The notes under the pieces: model-generated
Told to the model about the DNA's origin: nothing
What the model saw: only the letters and a program-made list of their open reading frames with translations
Database searches by the model: none
Part shown: positions 14,309 through 16,575 of the stretch, one piece after another
Layout: the number at the start of each line of letters is the position of its first letter
Numbering within the stretch: position 1 is the first letter of the stretch
Assembly: GCA_012514255.1 (NCBI GenBank)
Contig: JAAZAP010000067.1
Location: 1-16,575 of the forward strand
Reading direction: 5' to 3'
Source: Bacteroidales bacterium
GTDB taxonomy: Bacteria; Bacteroidota; Bacteroidia; Bacteroidales; VadinHA17
Length of the DNA stretch: 16,575 nt
Position numbers and translations under genes: made by a program

Positions 14309-15606
14309 ATATTCCAGGGCCACACCAGGTTCATCCCTTCGCCCCTGAAAAATATGCCGGTTACGGTAAGCATGGCATAAGACACAACCATCAGGCCTGC
14401 AACCGATTGTATCATCTCCGCGCGATTAAGGGAATAACGTCCGCAGAGATATTTCAGGAAGAGCCACATGGTTACAACTACCAGCAGGAATGGGACAACA
14501 CCGGTGGTCACGAGCGTAGGTATCTTGGGAAGAAGTACTTCCGGGTCAGGAAGGAGCTCGCTTAGTGCAATGAAGAACACGGTGAAGACAGCCCCTGCTG
14601 TCGCAGCCGTTTTTACCGAACTGATGCCGTTGCCGGAGAGGAACCATATCCCCTGGTCATTGTTATTACTCTTCACGTAGGGCATCCATACCGCTGCAGC
14701 CAGCACCGTCACAGGCATGATGAAGACCGCGAACAAAGGGTGGAAGTGAATGAGCAACTCCTGCAGCCCCATAAAGTACCATGGCGCCTTGGCTGGGTTG
14801 GGGCTGAAGGCAGGGTTTGCGCGCTCCCGCAGGGGTGCGTCAAGGAGACTGCTTATAAGAAATATTGCCGCGAGCAGCACCACTGTAACCAAGAACTCCC
14901 TGTTGACGAGATGAGGCCTGGTGTCAACCATAGGGCTGTCTGCATCTTTTGCTGCTACAATGACACCCCCGGCGCGACGTATCTTCCAGAAGTGCCATGC
15001 CATCAGGGCTAATATCAGCAGGGGGATTACGCCTGTATGCAGGTTAAAAAAGTTGGTGAGTGTAGGCTGCCCCACCTCCGCTCCTCCAAGCAGCACCTTG
15101 CGGATGGGCTCACCCGCCAGGGGGACATATGACAGAAGGCTGGTACCCACCGTGACCGCCCAGTAGGAGAGCTGGTCCCAGGGCAGAAGGTAGCCGGTGA
15201 AATTGGAGAGGACCACAAGTATGAGAAGTACAAGGCCGGTAATCCATGTCACATCTCTCGGTGGACGGTAGGCGCCGGTGAATACCACACGAAGCATATG
15301 GAGGAAGGCAATCCACACGAAAGCAATTGCGCTCCAGTGGTGGATATTTCGCAGCATCTTCCCGAAGAGCAGGCTCTCCTGCAGGTTAAGGATAGAGTTG
15401 TAGGCATTCTCCGGGGAAGGTTCATAATGAAACTTAAGCAGCAGCCCGGTGACCACCTGTATCACCAGGAGCAGCGCTGCCATGCCGCCCAGGCCGAAGG
15501 TGAGGGTATAGCGTAGGGTTGATTCCCTTACCTTCCGCGGGTGCAGATGAAGGATGAGTCCGAAGCGCGATTTTTCTCTCTTTTCAGTGGCAGGATGCTC
15601 AGTCAT
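14305..15606 (-). CDS. Cytochrome b of a Rieske/cytochrome b (bc-type) quinol oxidoreductase
   Basis: This 433-residue integral membrane protein carries the N- and C-terminal cytochrome b domains in one chain. Haem b ligands are His89 and His103 (NIHHW, FLHML) on helix B and His190 and His205 (NLHTG, AWHFW) on helix D. The helix D pair is 15 apart, as in b6-type proteins, not 14 as in classical bc1. The Qo-site motif is APWY (274-277), where bc1 enzymes have PEWY. Seven to nine hydrophobic segments are visible. It should oxidise quinol, probably menaquinol in this phylum, and pass electrons to the Rieske protein. I chose the ATG at 15606 (MTEHPATEK), because the frame extends upstream to 15729 with a sequence unlike cytochrome b and because a -7 promoter box at 15635-15642 lies inside that extension. 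First gene of the three-gene operon. Confidence 0.94.
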   Translation of the reverse strand: MTEHPATEKREKSRFGLILHLHPRKVRESTLRYTLTFGLGGMAALLLVIQVVTGLLLKFHYEPSPENAYNSILNLQESLLFGKMLRNIHHWSAIAFVWIAFLHMLRVVFTGAYRPPRDVTWITGLVLLILVVLSNFTGYLLPWDQLSYWAVTVGTSLLSYVPLAGEPIRKVLLGGAEVGQPTLTNFFNLHTGVIPLLILALMAWHFWKIRRAGGVIVAAKDADSPMVDTRPHLVNREFLVTVVLLAAIFLISSLLDAPLRERANPAFSPNPAKAPWYFMGLQELLIHFHPLFAVFIMPVTVLAAAVWMPYVKSNNNDQGIWFLSGNGISSVKTAATAGAVFTVFFIALSELLPDPEVLLPKIPTLVTTGVVPFLLVVVTMWLFLKYLCGRYSLNRAEMIQSVAGLMVVSYAMLTVTGIFFRGEGMNLVWPWNI

Positions 15607-15634
15607 CAGGATTTCCGGCTTGATGCCATAAAAA

Positions 15635-15642
15635 CAAAGATA
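15635..15642 (-). promoter_or_regulatory. -7 box TATCTTTG for the cytochrome b operon
   Basis: Read on the - strand, TATCTTTG is an exact match to the Bacteroidota -7 element TAnnTTTG, 28 bases ahead of the preferred cytochrome b start at 15606. No TTTG is found at the usual -33 distance. Transcription would begin near 15628, giving a leader of about 20 bases and ruling out the longer reading of the gene. Confidence 0.5.
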
Positions 15643-15770
15643 AATTTTTTCGCATTGCGTCGATTGGCACCGGAAAGGGCGGGAGGTTATAATTGCCATG
15701 AAGATTTTCCGCGGGGAATAAGGCAACAATTGACTTTAGTGCTAAATTTAATCTCAAATGGAAACGGGCT

Positions 15771-16469
15771 ATGAACAAAGAGAAAAGTATCATCACTCCG
15801 AGGCTGGTTATCATGCTGCTCTTAGCAGTTGTGGTAATACCGATGCTTCCCCTGCTTGTCTCACGTCATTGGAACTGGATTGAGGCCTGGATATACGCTG
15901 CCATATGTATCCTGGGGTTCATAATCAGCAGGATGCTGGCTGCCAGGAGGAATCTCGGACTGCTGGCCGAGAGATCCAGGTTCGGACAGCAAAGTGACGC
16001 CAAATCATGGGACAGGACTATGACTGCCCTGCTTACCCTTGGAGGCCTGATCATTCATCTTGTACCGGGACTTGACAGGCTTAAGGGCTGGTCTGATGGG
16101 TTCAGTAGGTCCTGGGTGGTTGTCGGTTTTGTTCTTGTCTTGGCTGGTTATCTTCTTGGTTCATACGCCCTGATAGCCAACAGGTATTTCTCGGGGATGG
16201 TGAGGATACAGACCGACCGTGATCATAAGGTGGTTTCTTCGGGACCATACCGGTGGGTCCGTCATCCCGGATACCTGGGTGCTGCAATGACATACGCCGG
16301 TATTCCTTTCTTTCTGGATTCGGCGTGGACGCTGATCCCTGTTGCGGTTACAATAGGAATACTGGTTGTCCGCACCTCCCTGGAGGACCGTACCCTGCAA
16401 AGTGAGTTGCCCGGTTATAATGAATATGCCCGGCATACACATTACCGTCTCTTCCCGGGCATATGGTGA
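15771..16469 (+). CDS. Membrane methyltransferase, ICMT / phospholipid methyltransferase-like
   Basis: The 232-residue protein has several membrane helices (about 11-30, 37-55, 84-100, 114-135 and 175-200) and the C-terminal signature of the isoprenylcysteine carboxyl methyltransferase/phosphatidylethanolamine methyltransferase superfamily: SSGPYRWVRHPGYLG (156-170), then a Glu-Asp pair (205-206) and ELPGYNEYARHTHYRLFPGIW at the end. These residues bind S-adenosylmethionine in the family. Bacterial members methylate various small or lipid substrates, and the substrate here cannot be deduced. It is transcribed divergently from the cytochrome operon across a 164-base gap that also holds the cytochrome promoter box. 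A weak -7-like TAAATTTA lies at 15743-15750 with no -33 partner. The start ATG at 15771 is the first in frame with a normal cytoplasmic N-terminus. Confidence 0.88.
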   Translation: MNKEKSIITPRLVIMLLLAVVVIPMLPLLVSRHWNWIEAWIYAAICILGFIISRMLAARRNLGLLAERSRFGQQSDAKSWDRTMTALLTLGGLIIHLVPGLDRLKGWSDGFSRSWVVVGFVLVLAGYLLGSYALIANRYFSGMVRIQTDRDHKVVSSGPYRWVRHPGYLGAAMTYAGIPFFLDSAWTLIPVAVTIGILVVRTSLEDRTLQSELPGYNEYARHTHYRLFPGIW

Positions 16470-16483
16470 ATTCAATTTTGTTT

Positions 16484-16491
16484 TATCTTTG
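16484..16491 (+). promoter_or_regulatory. -7 box TATCTTTG for the tRNA-Val gene
   Basis: TATCTTTG matches the Bacteroidota -7 consensus exactly and ends nine bases before the first base of the tRNA. A start near 16498 would give a precursor with almost no 5' leader. No TTTG lies at the normal -33 distance; the TTTG at 16477-16480 is too close. The box is identical to the one before the cytochrome b gene. Confidence 0.5.
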
Positions 16492-16500
16492 CCCCCGCCC

Positions 16501-16575
16501 GGGACGTTAGCTCAGTCGGTTTAGAGCGCTTGCTTCACACGCAAGAGGTCACTGGTTCGAATCCAGTACGTCCCA
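16501..16575 (+). tRNA. tRNA-Val, anticodon CAC
   Basis: All four stems pair. Acceptor GGGACGT (16501-16507) pairs with ACGTCCC (16568-16574), with discriminator A at 16575. D stem GCTC/GAGC is at 16510-16513 and 16524-16527. Anticodon stem CTTGC/GCAAG (16529-16533 and 16541-16545) closes the loop TTCACAC with anticodon CAC at 16536-16538. The T stem ACTGG/CCAGT flanks the loop TTCGAAT. The anticodon reads the valine codon GUG. The window stops at the discriminator base, so whether CCA is encoded cannot be seen. Confidence 0.97.

Noticed and set aside
15607..15729. A 41-codon upstream extension of cytochrome b
   Set aside because: The extension has no resemblance to cytochrome b N-termini, and the -7 box at 15635-15642 would put the transcript start inside it. 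MTEHPATEK at 15606 is the better start.
16501..16575. tRNA-Val as an attachment site for a mobile element
   Set aside because: No integrase gene, direct repeat of the tRNA 3' end or element gene is visible in the window, and the sequence beyond the tRNA is not available.

Overview
The window looks like chromosomal DNA of an environmental member of the Bacteroidota, probably in or near the Bacteroidales/Marinilabiliales. The grounds are a SusC/SusD outer-membrane pair with its own ECF sigma factor and FecR-type anti-sigma factor, starts that mostly lack Shine-Dalgarno sequences, and two exact copies of the Bacteroidota -7 promoter element (TAnnTTTG). No transposase, integrase, phage gene or CRISPR array is visible.

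Layout. (1) 1-1866, + strand: the 3' part of a Tricorn-type S41 serine protease gene, cut by the left window edge. (2) 1888-11270, - strand: a six-gene block read right to left as ECF sigma factor, FecR-like anti-sigma factor, SusC-like TonB-dependent transporter with an N-terminal STN signalling domain, SusD-like lipoprotein, a secreted Ntn (peptidase C45-like) amide hydrolase, and a lipoprotein with a BPL_N/class I amidotransferase-like domain and a C-terminal PPC-like domain. (3) 11353-15606, - strand: a three-gene, overlapping respiratory operon of cytochrome b, Rieske iron-sulfur protein and an octaheme cytochrome c with HEAT and TPR repeats. (4) 15771-16469, + strand: an integral-membrane ICMT-like methyltransferase. 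(5) 16501-16575, + strand: tRNA-Val (anticodon CAC), ending at the last base of the window.

How the genes fit together. Block 2 is organised like a polysaccharide-utilisation locus under trans-envelope control: ligand on SusC/SusD, STN contact with FecR, release of the sigma factor, induction of the operon. It contains no glycoside hydrolase, polysaccharide lyase or sulfatase. Its two enzymes belong to amide-bond (Ntn/C45) and glutamine-amidotransferase-like families, so its cargo is more likely an amide, acylated amine or peptide than a glycan. This block is the best candidate for an undescribed system. Block 3 resembles a quinol:cytochrome c oxidoreductase in which a multiheme cytochrome takes the place of cytochrome c1.

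Base composition changes at the edges of block 2. Hand counts of 60-base samples give 37 G+C at 1441-1500 and 34 at 11521-11580 (flanks), against 24 at 2161-2220 and 23 at 11221-11280 (block). This fits acquisition of the block as a unit, although AT-rich SusCD loci can also arise by other routes. The leader between the anti-sigma gene and susC holds three stem-loops. One looks like an intrinsic terminator for a + strand transcript, suggesting a cis-antisense RNA over the susC leader, as described for some Bacteroides loci.
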